31,113 nucleotides of DNA from Marinobacterium sp. xm-d-530 (GTDB lineage: Bacteria; Pseudomonadota; Gammaproteobacteria; Pseudomonadales; Balneatricaceae): NCBI GenBank assembly GCA_949499045.1, contig CATEEE010000239.1, positions 1 to 31,113 of the forward strand, written 5' to 3'. Positions 16,150-22,362 of this stretch are shown here, one piece after another (position 1 is the stretch's first letter; the number at the start of each line of letters is the position of its first letter). Made by a program: the position numbers and the translations under genes. The notes under the pieces were generated by a model. That model saw only the letters and a program-made list of their open reading frames with translations, made no database searches and was not told where the DNA came from.

Positions 16150-16178
16150 ATTATAGGCAAGTTGGTACGCTATTGCAT
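16150..16178 (-). promoter_or_regulatory. Candidate fbp promoter
   Basis: A perfect TATAAT on the minus strand at 16150-16155, with a weak ATGCAA 17 bp upstream (16173-16178). The start would be near 16143, about 29 nt before the fbp ATG. Confidence 0.45.
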
Positions 16179-16216
16179 GTGCGAAATGGGTTTTTCCGTT
16201 AATTAAAGCCCATCTT

Positions 16217-16222
16217 TATAAT
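16217..16222 (+). promoter_or_regulatory. Candidate mpl -10 box that decides the mpl start
   Basis: Perfect TATAAT on the plus strand; no good -35 is visible 16-18 bp upstream. The transcript would begin near 16229. That lies beyond the TTG at 16226, so translation should start at the second TTG, 16244. Confidence 0.4.
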
Positions 16223-16243
16223 TTTTTGTGGGATACCTCCGGT

Positions 16244-17611
16244 TTGCATCTTCATTTTTTAGGTATTTGTGGCACTTTTATGGGCTCTTTAGCGATTTTG
16301 GCTAAGGAGCTAGGGTATCGTGTTAGTGGTTCGGATCAGAACGTCTATCCACCTATGAGTACTCAGCTTGAAACCTTGGGTATTCAGATTATACAAGGCT
16401 ACGACCCCGTTCAATTGGACTCTAACCCTGACCTAGTCATAGTGGGTAACGCGATGTCGCGTGGAAATCCCTGTGTTGAGGCTGTGCTTGAGAAGGGTAT
16501 TCACCACACATCGGGTCCGCAGTGGTTACATGATCATCTGCTCAGGGATCGTTGGGTGTTGGCGGTTTCAGGCACTCACGGTAAAACCACTACAGCTACC
16601 ATGCTGGCTTGGATCCTGGAGTACGCAGGGCTGAAGCCTGGCTTTTTGATTGGTGGCGTTCCGCTTGATTTTGACTGTTCGGCCCGTTTGGGTGAAACCG
16701 ATTTCTTTGTCATTGAAGCAGATGAGTACGATACCGCCTTTTTTGATAAGCGATCTAAGTTTGTCCATTACAATCCACGCACGCTGGTGATCAACAACCT
16801 AGAGTTTGATCATGCCGATATTTTTGATGATCTTGCAGCTATTCAAAAACAGTTTCATCACCTTATGCGTTTAGTACCTGCGTCTGGAAGAGTGATCTAT
16901 CCCTCCGATATCCCCGCTGTAGAACAGGTCATAGAGCAGGGAAGTTGGTGTGAACTAGAGTCCACTTCGATGAGTTCTGGTCACTCTGATGCTGCAATCG
17001 GTGAGCAAGAGAGGGGTGGTCAACGTTTCCAGATTTGCGTCAAAGGCTTGGAGCCAGTATGGGTTAATTGGCAGCTCACAGGCGAACACAATCAGCGTAA
17101 TGCGCTGCATGCCCTGTTGGCGGCAAGACATGTTGGCATTACACCCGAGGTAAGTGCAGAGGCGTTGAGTCAATTTAAGAGTGTGAAACGACGCATGGAG
17201 CTGTTAGGTCAGTTCGCAGGCGTCTCTCTTTATGATGATTTTGCACATCACCCAACGGCTATCGCAACGACGTTGAAAGGTATGAGAGCTAAAGTGCACG
17301 ATGAGAAGTTAATTGCCATTATCGAGCCAAGGTCCAATACAATGAAGCAAGGCGTATTTAAGAGCCAGTTAGCTGAATCTGCTTCACAGGCTGATACTGT
17401 TTTTTGGTATCAACCGGATTCTCTGGGCTGGTCGTTAGACGAACAGATGGCTGATTTAGACGGGCAGCAGGTATTCAACAGCATTGATATGCTGCTCGAG
17501 TCTCTGGTGTCTGAGATACAACCAAACAGTCATATTGTGGTGATGTCGAATGGCGGATTCGAAGGTATTCATGAACGAATTAAACAACTACTTACATCGA
17601 CCCAACATTGA
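16244..17611 (+). CDS. mpl: UDP-MurNAc:L-Ala-gamma-D-Glu-meso-DAP ligase (murein tripeptide ligase)
   Basis: Recycles cell-wall tripeptide by joining it to UDP-MurNAc in the cytoplasm, bypassing three Mur ligase steps. The protein is about 455 residues and follows the Mur ligase plan. It has an N-terminal UDP-binding motif (HFLGICGTFMGSLAILAKELG), the ATP loop SGTHGKTTTATML, the central EADEYDTAFFDKRSKFVHY and NNLEFDHADIFD, and the C-terminal DDFAHHPTAI and AIIEPRSNTMKQG. The GTFMG form of the first motif points to Mpl rather than MurC. Both possible starts are TTG (16226 and 16244); I chose 16244 because it gives the family N-terminus MHLHFLGICG, has GGGA upstream and lies after the likely transcription start. 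It heads the run mpl-ubiX-tsaB. Confidence 0.95.
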   Translation: MHLHFLGICGTFMGSLAILAKELGYRVSGSDQNVYPPMSTQLETLGIQIIQGYDPVQLDSNPDLVIVGNAMSRGNPCVEAVLEKGIHHTSGPQWLHDHLLRDRWVLAVSGTHGKTTTATMLAWILEYAGLKPGFLIGGVPLDFDCSARLGETDFFVIEADEYDTAFFDKRSKFVHYNPRTLVINNLEFDHADIFDDLAAIQKQFHHLMRLVPASGRVIYPSDIPAVEQVIEQGSWCELESTSMSSGHSDAAIGEQERGGQRFQICVKGLEPVWVNWQLTGEHNQRNALHALLAARHVGITPEVSAEALSQFKSVKRRMELLGQFAGVSLYDDFAHHPTAIATTLKGMRAKVHDEKLIAIIEPRSNTMKQGVFKSQLAESASQADTVFWYQPDSLGWSLDEQMADLDGQQVFNSIDMLLESLVSEIQPNSHIVVMSNGGFEGIHERIKQLLTSTQH

Positions 17612-17619
17612 GGTGAGCC

Positions 17620-18240
17620 GTGGCAAATTTTAATAATAGAGTTACGTTAGCCATTACAGGGGCTTCGGGCGTTCAGTACGCATTGCGCTTGATGCAATGC
17701 CTGGTTCAGCAAGATGTTCAGCTCTTTGTTATGGTATCCAAAGCGGCTCAGGTAGTGGTTGCGGCTGAAACTGAGCATAGCCTGCCAGGCACACCTGATG
17801 CACAGCAGCAGTTTTTTACTGAGCTAACAGGTGCGAAGGTCGATCAGATTAAAGTCTTTGGTAAAGAGCAGTGGTTTGCGCCGGTCGCTTCAGGGTCAGG
17901 TGCTCCAAGTCAGATGGTAGTATGTCCCTGCTCGACAGGTGCTTTGTCAGCCATTGCAACCGGGGCGAGCAATAATCTCATCGAGCGTGCAGCGGATGTT
18001 GCTCTGAAAGAGCGTCGATCACTTATTTTAGTACCGCGGGAGGCACCCTATTCTGAGATTCATCTTGAGAATATGTTGAAGTTGACCCGTATGGGAGCGG
18101 TTATAGTGCCGGCTTCGCCTGGTTTTTATCATAAACCCACCACGATCGAAGATATGATCGACTTTGTCGTAGCTAGGGTATTGAGTCAGCTTGGCTATGA
18201 TCAATCGATCATGCCAGCTTGGGGCTCAGATTTAATTTAA
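17620..18240 (+). CDS. ubiX: Flavin prenyltransferase
   Basis: Attaches a dimethylallyl group to FMN to make prenylated FMN, the cofactor of the UbiD decarboxylase in ubiquinone synthesis. The 206-residue protein has the flavin-binding N-terminus LAITGASGVQYALRLMQCL, the conserved MVVCPCSTGALSAIATGASNNLIERAADV, and LILVPREAPYSEIHLENMLKL. The C-terminal FYHKPTTIEDMIDFVVARVL also matches the family. The start is a GTG at 17620 with AGGTGA close by, 8 nt after mpl. The mpl-ubiX order is one I recall from pseudomonads. Confidence 0.96.
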   Translation: MANFNNRVTLAITGASGVQYALRLMQCLVQQDVQLFVMVSKAAQVVVAAETEHSLPGTPDAQQQFFTELTGAKVDQIKVFGKEQWFAPVASGSGAPSQMVVCPCSTGALSAIATGASNNLIERAADVALKERRSLILVPREAPYSEIHLENMLKLTRMGAVIVPASPGFYHKPTTIEDMIDFVVARVLSQLGYDQSIMPAWGSDLI

Positions 18241-18250
18241 GAGTAATATT

Positions 18251-18940
18251 ATGACTAAGGTTTTAGCCCTTGATACGTCAACAGATGCCTGTTCAGTGGC
18301 GTTGCTAAATGGCGAACAACGCACTTGCCGGTTTGAAGTGATACCAAGAGGGCACACTCAACTGCTGTTGCCGATGGTTGAAAGCGTTCTTGAAGAGGCC
18401 AAACTATCGATAAAAGAGCTCGATGCGATCGCTTTTGGACGTGGGCCAGGATCATTTGCCGGCATTCGTATAGCAACGGGTGCAACACAGGGGCTCGCCG
18501 TTGCCTTTGATACACCTGTGGTCCCACTATCGACTCTTGAGACCTTAGCTTATCAAGCGATTGCCCTATGTCCAGATGCGGGCTTTATTCTTTCGACCTT
18601 GGATGCGCGAATGGATGAGGTTTATTGGGCAGTCTACAAGGTGGAACATGGCACAATCTTTGCCTTAACTGAGGAGCAAGTAACAGCCCCCTCTGCTGTT
18701 GTTTTGCCTGAAGCTGCCTCTCAATGCGTAGCAATTGGCCCAGGCCTTAATCATATTGAGAAGATGAGCGCTTCAACTCGAGAAACCTTTTGTAAGGTGT
18801 TGTCTGATGAGTACCCTCAGGCTGAGGTCATGTTAAGCATGGCCGTATCAGCACTTGATAAAGGTGATCAAGTGCTACCCGAAGAGGCTCTACCCGTTTA
18901 TGTTCGAGAGGGAACTTGGAAAAAAAGGAGTGAGCAGTGA
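18251..18940 (+). CDS. tsaB: tRNA t6A synthesis protein TsaB
   Basis: A partner of TsaD, TsaC and TsaE in forming threonylcarbamoyladenosine at position 37 of ANN-decoding tRNAs. The 229-residue protein has the ASKHA-fold start VLALDTSTDACSVALLNGE, then LLPMVESVLEEAKLSIKELD and the highly conserved AFGRGPGSFAGIRIATGATQGLA. It is shorter than TsaD and lacks the metal-binding histidines of that protein, which separates the two. The C-terminus QVLPEEALPVYVREG is also typical. It overlaps uppP by 4 nt in a GTGA arrangement, suggesting translational coupling. Confidence 0.96.
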   Translation: MTKVLALDTSTDACSVALLNGEQRTCRFEVIPRGHTQLLLPMVESVLEEAKLSIKELDAIAFGRGPGSFAGIRIATGATQGLAVAFDTPVVPLSTLETLAYQAIALCPDAGFILSTLDARMDEVYWAVYKVEHGTIFALTEEQVTAPSAVVLPEAASQCVAIGPGLNHIEKMSASTRETFCKVLSDEYPQAEVMLSMAVSALDKGDQVLPEEALPVYVREGTWKKRSEQ

Positions 18941-19749
18941 CGCTCAGCGATTGGATACATACCCTTATACTGGCCCTTATACAGGGTTTAACTGAATTCT
19001 TACCGATATCCAGTTCAGCACACCTGATTCTTCCCTCTCAACTCTTTGGTTGGAGTGATCAGGGGTTGGCATTTGATGTTGGGGTTCATGTAGGCACTCT
19101 GACAGCTGTCATCATCTATTTTCGGCGTGAAGTGGTATCGATTGTGTCAGCGTCAACATTAACCCTAGTGGGTAAAACCTCTGACGATGGAAAGCTCGGT
19201 TGGTTGGTGGCATTTGCTACGATTCCAGCCGTCCTTGCCGGACTTTTGTTGGGTGATTGGATCGATACCTATGGTCGATCAATATTGGTTATAGCGGGCA
19301 CCACCATTCTGTTTGGTCTCGCACTTGGCTGGGCAGATGCCACCAATAAAGCGACTCGTATTATGAAAGAGCTCGGCTTTAAGGATGCTCTGGTCATTGG
19401 GGTTGCTCAGGCCATCGCTCTAATTCCCGGAACCTCCCGGTCGGGTATCACTATTACAGCTGCACTGATGTTAGGGTTTGATCGACAAAGTGCTGCCCGT
19501 TTCTCTTTCTTGCTCTCAATTCCGGTTATTTTGGGGGCCGGGTTATTAAAGGGGAAAGAGTTGATTGATATCGGGGCAGATGCGCATTGGCAGATGATCG
19601 GTGTTGGTGCACTGGTTGCTGCCCTTAGTGCTTGGGCCTGTATTCATCTATTTCTAAAGTTGCTTGATCAAATTGGTATGCGACCGTTCGTTATCTACCG
19701 ATTGATTCTAGGTGTCACTTTGATTGCGGTATGGGCTATGACCAGCTGA
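18937..19749 (+). CDS. uppP: Undecaprenyl-diphosphatase (BacA type)
   Basis: Dephosphorylates undecaprenyl pyrophosphate to regenerate the lipid carrier of peptidoglycan and other wall polymers; loss raises bacitracin sensitivity. The 270-residue inner-membrane protein has about eight hydrophobic helices and two family motifs: LTEFLPISSSAHLIL near the N-terminus and IPGTSRSGITITAALMLG in the middle. These hold the Glu/Ser and Arg/Ser residues of the active site. The GTG start at 18937 overlaps the tsaB stop, and the stop overlaps the rsmJ start by one base, so the three genes are tightly coupled. Confidence 0.97.
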   Translation: MTLSDWIHTLILALIQGLTEFLPISSSAHLILPSQLFGWSDQGLAFDVGVHVGTLTAVIIYFRREVVSIVSASTLTLVGKTSDDGKLGWLVAFATIPAVLAGLLLGDWIDTYGRSILVIAGTTILFGLALGWADATNKATRIMKELGFKDALVIGVAQAIALIPGTSRSGITITAALMLGFDRQSAARFSFLLSIPVILGAGLLKGKELIDIGADAHWQMIGVGALVAALSAWACIHLFLKLLDQIGMRPFVIYRLILGVTLIAVWAMTS

Positions 19750-20525
19750 TGATTGCTATCTCCGTTGAGTCTCATGAACTCCTGCCTGAAGCTGAAGAAC
19801 TGAGTCAACAGTTGAACCTTCCTCTGGTAAAAAGAGGCCTGTCTGGTCCTGACTTGGACTATCTGCTTCAGGTGGGATTTGACGGCTTGTCACTCGTTCA
19901 GGTCGGCCCTAAAGCACCTGGTCCAATTCGAGTAGACTTTGAATCGGGTGCCGTTGCTCATCGTCGTCGTTTTGGTGGCGGTAAAGGGCAGCAGATTGCC
20001 AAAGCTTGTGGCGTCTCCTCCTCAGTTACACCCTACATAGCCGATCTTACCGCTGGGCTGGGTCGTGACAGTTTTGTGCTGGCAACCCTGGGTTGCCGGG
20101 TGGATATGGTGGAGCGTATGCCAATCGTGCATGCGTTACTCAAAGATGGATTACAAAGATCTCAGTACTCATTTGACCCAGAGCTACAGGAAATTTTGGC
20201 CCGATTATCATTAACAAATGCTCAAGCGGCGGACTTTCTTAAAACGACCAGTAAGCAATATGATGTTATCTATCTCGATCCGATGTTTCCACACGCGGAT
20301 AAGTCGGCTCAAGTGAAAAAAGAGATGCTAGCCTTTCGCTCTCTTGTCGGTGCTGATCAGGACAGTGCGGAGTTATTAGACGCTGCCTTGCAACATGATC
20401 CGGCAAGGGTTGTTGTGAAGCGCCCGAGAAAGGCACCTATCATTGAAGGCCCTAAGCCAAGCTATGCATTAGAGGGTAAGTCTGGGCGATTTGATATCTA
20501 TGCTCGACGAAAATTAGGCGGTTAG
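19749..20525 (+). CDS. rsmJ: 16S rRNA m2G1516 methyltransferase
   Basis: A SAM-dependent enzyme that methylates guanine 1516 of 16S rRNA. The 258-residue product matches the RsmJ/YhiQ family: GPIRVDFESGAVAHRRRFGG with GKGQQIAKACG after it, then the SAM motif IADLTAGLGRDSFVLATLGC. The catalytic-loop motif follows as IYLDPMFPHADKSAQVKKEM. The C-terminal VVVKRPRKAPIIEG is also a hallmark. The ATG at 19749 shares its A with the uppP stop (TGATG), a typical coupling junction, so I prefer it to the in-frame ATG at 19731. It ends 25 nt before slyX, which runs the other way. Confidence 0.96.
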   Translation: MIAISVESHELLPEAEELSQQLNLPLVKRGLSGPDLDYLLQVGFDGLSLVQVGPKAPGPIRVDFESGAVAHRRRFGGGKGQQIAKACGVSSSVTPYIADLTAGLGRDSFVLATLGCRVDMVERMPIVHALLKDGLQRSQYSFDPELQEILARLSLTNAQAADFLKTTSKQYDVIYLDPMFPHADKSAQVKKEMLAFRSLVGADQDSAELLDAALQHDPARVVVKRPRKAPIIEGPKPSYALEGKSGRFDIYARRKLGG

Positions 20526-20550
20526 TTTATCAACCGCTACAACTCATCGG

Positions 20551-20760
20551 TTAGTAGTGTGGCGGTGGTACATCCGCTGCAGGTGAAAAGCCACTGTTGT
20601 CAGCGTTCTTAACGCGGTCATTCAGAATCATGATCATGCGTCTTAGTTCATCCAGTTCTTTAGCTTGGCGAATGGTGATTTCACTCAGTTGATCGATCGC
20701 CTCTTCTTGAAACGCTATTCGACTCTCCAGATCATCTAAACGACTGTGCGATTCACTCAT
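20551..20760 (-). CDS. slyX: SlyX family protein
   Basis: A 69-residue, strongly charged coiled-coil protein. Heptad-like leucines and isoleucines run through DDLESRIAFQEEAIDQLSEI and LDELRRMIMILNDRV. The tail ends in the family's Pro-rich PPPHY. SlyX is widespread in gammaproteobacteria, but its biochemical role is not established. The gene is single, on the minus strand, convergent with rsmJ (25 nt apart) and divergent from the cold-shock-domain gene. AGGAAG lies about 11 nt before the ATG, a loose spacing. Confidence 0.92.
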   Translation of the reverse strand: MSESHSRLDDLESRIAFQEEAIDQLSEITIRQAKELDELRRMIMILNDRVKNADNSGFSPAADVPPPHY

Positions 20761-20817
20761 AATTTCGTGTTCTTCCTACTCTTTGGGTTAATTTGTCCGC
20801 TGTAAACGTCTAAGTTG

Positions 20818-20846
20818 TTGAAAAAATTTAACTAATACGTTATATC
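20818..20846 (+). promoter_or_regulatory. Candidate promoter of the cold-shock-domain gene
   Basis: TTGAAA (20818-20823, five of six) and TATATC (20841-20846, four of six) are exactly 17 bp apart in AT-rich DNA. The start would be near 20853, giving a leader of roughly 84 nt. Confidence 0.5.
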
Positions 20847-20852
20847 TCATAT

Positions 20853-20881
20853 TCTGTATGGGCTTTTTAACGTCATACAGA
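20853..20881 (+). repeat. Inverted repeat at the predicted 5' end of the cold-shock-domain mRNA
   Basis: TCTGTATG (20853-20860) and CATACAGA (20874-20881) form an exact 8-bp inverted repeat with a 13-base spacer, which starts where transcription is predicted to begin. It may be a 5'-end hairpin in the leader or an operator just downstream of the promoter. Confidence 0.7.
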
Positions 20882-20936
20882 TTAATTTGTTTGTTCCAAA
20901 AAATACAAAGAAATATTTCCAATGGGTGGTTAATCA

Positions 20937-21359
20937 GTGATTAAAAATATCATTATCAGCGTAATCGCAGCCTGTGTTATCGCAGCTGCTGGTCACTTCT
21001 TTAAAGCGGAATCGCACTACTTGCCAGTGTTAGCCGTTTCGTTTGTGGCTGTCTTTATTAGTACTCTTGTGGCTAGCTCTGGCTCTGCATCAGCATCTCA
21101 ATCTTCACATCGTGTTAACGGTGCGGACGAAGAAGATGACATTGATGATGGTCGTGAAGTGGGTGAGGTTAAGTGGTTCAATGTATCTAAGGGGTTCGGT
21201 TTTATTACTCGTACCAACGGAGATGATGTATTCGTTCATTTCCGTAACATTCGTGGCCGTGGACATCGTTCACTAAACGAAGGCCAGCGTGTACGTTTTA
21301 ACGTGCATGACAGCGATAAAGGCCTTCAAGCTGAGGATGTCTCAATCATCCGTGAATAA
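20937..21359 (+). CDS. Membrane-anchored cold-shock-domain protein
   Basis: A 140-residue protein with two parts. Residues about 3-22 and 27-48 are hydrophobic helices, likely a membrane hairpin. A Ser-rich then acidic linker (with EEDDIDDG) leads to a full cold-shock domain from about residue 76. That domain starts GEVKWFNVSKGFGFI, which contains the RNP1 motif, and continues with DVFVHF, the RNP2 motif, and EGQRVRFNV. These domains bind single-stranded RNA or DNA. The arrangement would place a nucleic-acid binder at the cytoplasmic face of the membrane. The start is a GTG with GGGTGG upstream; the nearby ATG at 20922 is closed by a stop within four codons. It is single, with its own terminator. 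The role is unknown. Confidence 0.9.
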   Translation: MIKNIIISVIAACVIAAAGHFFKAESHYLPVLAVSFVAVFISTLVASSGSASASQSSHRVNGADEEDDIDDGREVGEVKWFNVSKGFGFITRTNGDDVFVHFRNIRGRGHRSLNEGQRVRFNVHDSDKGLQAEDVSIIRE

Positions 21360-21379
21360 TGGTCGATTGATATGACAGA

Positions 21380-21405
21380 AGGGTAGCTCACGCTACCCTT
21401 TTTTA
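21380..21405 (+). terminator. Terminator after the cold-shock-domain gene
   Basis: An exact stem AGGGTAGC (21380-21387) and GCTACCCT (21392-21399) with loop TCAC, followed by a run of T. It lies 20 nt past the stop. Confidence 0.95.
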
Positions 21406-21488
21406 TGTCCAGGACGGACGGTATGCAGCGATTCCACGGATGGAATGGAGCTGCGAATGTCCAGGACGGACGGTATGCAGCGATTCCA
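21405..21488 (+). repeat. Two-copy 32-bp direct repeat with GGA-loop hairpins
   Basis: A 32-bp sequence occurs exactly at 21405-21436 and 21457-21488, a period of 52 bp. Each copy holds a small inverted repeat GTCC-AGGAC-GGAC. Between the copies, 21425-21454 folds into a two-part stem: GCAGC pairs with GCTGC, and ATTCCA with TGGAAT, around the loop CGGA. It looks like a dispersed intergenic (REP-like) element. It lies in the leader of the DUF3108 gene, just past a terminator. The second copy lacks its right-hand hairpin partner. Confidence 0.88.
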
Positions 21489-21527
21489 TTCATTTTCTAC
21501 TCAGTTAAGTCGTTTAGAATAACCCCT

Positions 21528-22211
21528 ATGAAAATCTATCCTCTGCTATTTATAGTCTTTAGCTCTTTAGCGTCGGCCGATACTCAATGTATGCAGAATT
21601 ATTTTGCATCCAGGGTCGGCGAGAATCTGGAATACAATGTTGAGATTGACGGTATTCGAGCGAAAGGGAGCCGAACACTCTCTCAATCAGATTCAGGTCA
21701 GTTCACACTGGTTCAGTCTGTATCTGTTTTGCTGGCTTCTCTTGAAGAGCAGAGTCATTTTATCGTTAATGACCAAGGCATCGTTCCGGTTAATTACCGC
21801 TTTGAGCAGCAAGGGCTTGGGGCTAGAAAAACGACCATTCAGTTCAGTGGTTTAACGGCTGAAGTGAACAGAAAAGAGACGTTGTCTAATCTGGAGCTTC
21901 CTAAAGGTTTTCAAGATCCGTTGACGTTTATCCTGCAACTCCAAGCTTCGATCAATTGCGGTGACGCTTTTGAAGAGCTGAAAATGCCTATTGTGAAATC
22001 AAAAGGAGTCTCTGAAGTCATTTTTGTAAAAGGGGATAGCTCTTTAGTTAAGAGCGGTGAAAAACCGGTGGTTTTGGAAACATGGCTAAGAGTCGAGGGT
22101 GATAAAACGGAAAAGTTGGGCTTAATTCCAGATTTAAACAACCTTCTGTTCTCATTCGAACAGCAAGAAGGTAAAAAGATCAATCGTCTACAGTTGATTG
22201 ATCTTCCTTAG
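21528..22211 (+). CDS. DUF3108 family exported protein
   Basis: A 227-residue protein of unknown function in the DUF3108 family. The N-terminus MKIYPLLFIVFSSLASA is a signal peptide, likely cut before DTQ, so the product is periplasmic. The mature part is mostly predicted beta strand: LEYNVEIDGIRAKGSRTL, then FIVNDQGIVPVNYRFEQQGL, which resembles the conserved core of the family, and a C-terminal LGLIPDLNNLLFSFEQQEG. Upstream codons in frame cover the repeat element and are not protein-like, so the ATG at 21528 is the start, although no clear ribosome-binding site is seen. Its 3' end overlaps the convergent 60-codon gene by 32 bp. Confidence 0.8.
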   Translation: MKIYPLLFIVFSSLASADTQCMQNYFASRVGENLEYNVEIDGIRAKGSRTLSQSDSGQFTLVQSVSVLLASLEEQSHFIVNDQGIVPVNYRFEQQGLGARKTTIQFSGLTAEVNRKETLSNLELPKGFQDPLTFILQLQASINCGDAFEELKMPIVKSKGVSEVIFVKGDSSLVKSGEKPVVLETWLRVEGDKTEKLGLIPDLNNLLFSFEQQEGKKINRLQLIDLP

Positions 22212-22362
22212 AAATCTGTGCAGCTTTAAGTGCAGATTGTTGCTTTTGCCATTCGGCTCTATCGGCGTAGTAGATATCCCAAACACAGGGTTCACAACCA
22301 CTTTCGCAGCAGTCGTAATCCCCTGGTGGCGTAGGTTCTTGAAGAGAATCTAATGAGCTCAT
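22180..22362 (-). CDS. Small Cys-rich 'oxidoreductase-like' domain protein
   Basis: A 60-residue protein. The motif PPGDYDCCESGCEPCVWDIY matches the Pfam family named oxidoreductase-like N-terminal, known as a short Cys-rich segment in bacteria and also at the end of some eukaryotic proteins. Four cysteines (CC-x3-C-x2-C) suggest metal or disulfide chemistry, but the function is not established. The ATG overlaps the stop of the FAD-linked dehydrogenase by one base (TGATG), so the two are translationally coupled and may act together. Its last 32 bp overlap the end of the DUF3108 gene on the other strand. Confidence 0.85.
   Translation of the reverse strand: MSSLDSLQEPTPPGDYDCCESGCEPCVWDIYYADRAEWQKQQSALKAAQISKEDQSTVDD

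Noticed and set aside
21405..21488. Possible CRISPR array
   Set aside because: Only two repeat copies with a 20-bp gap, internal hairpins in the unit, and no cas genes; it fits a REP-like element better.
21405..21527. In-frame 41-codon N-terminal extension of the DUF3108 protein
   Set aside because: It translates the two-copy hairpin repeat and begins in the T run of a terminator; the ATG at 21528 gives a proper signal peptide.
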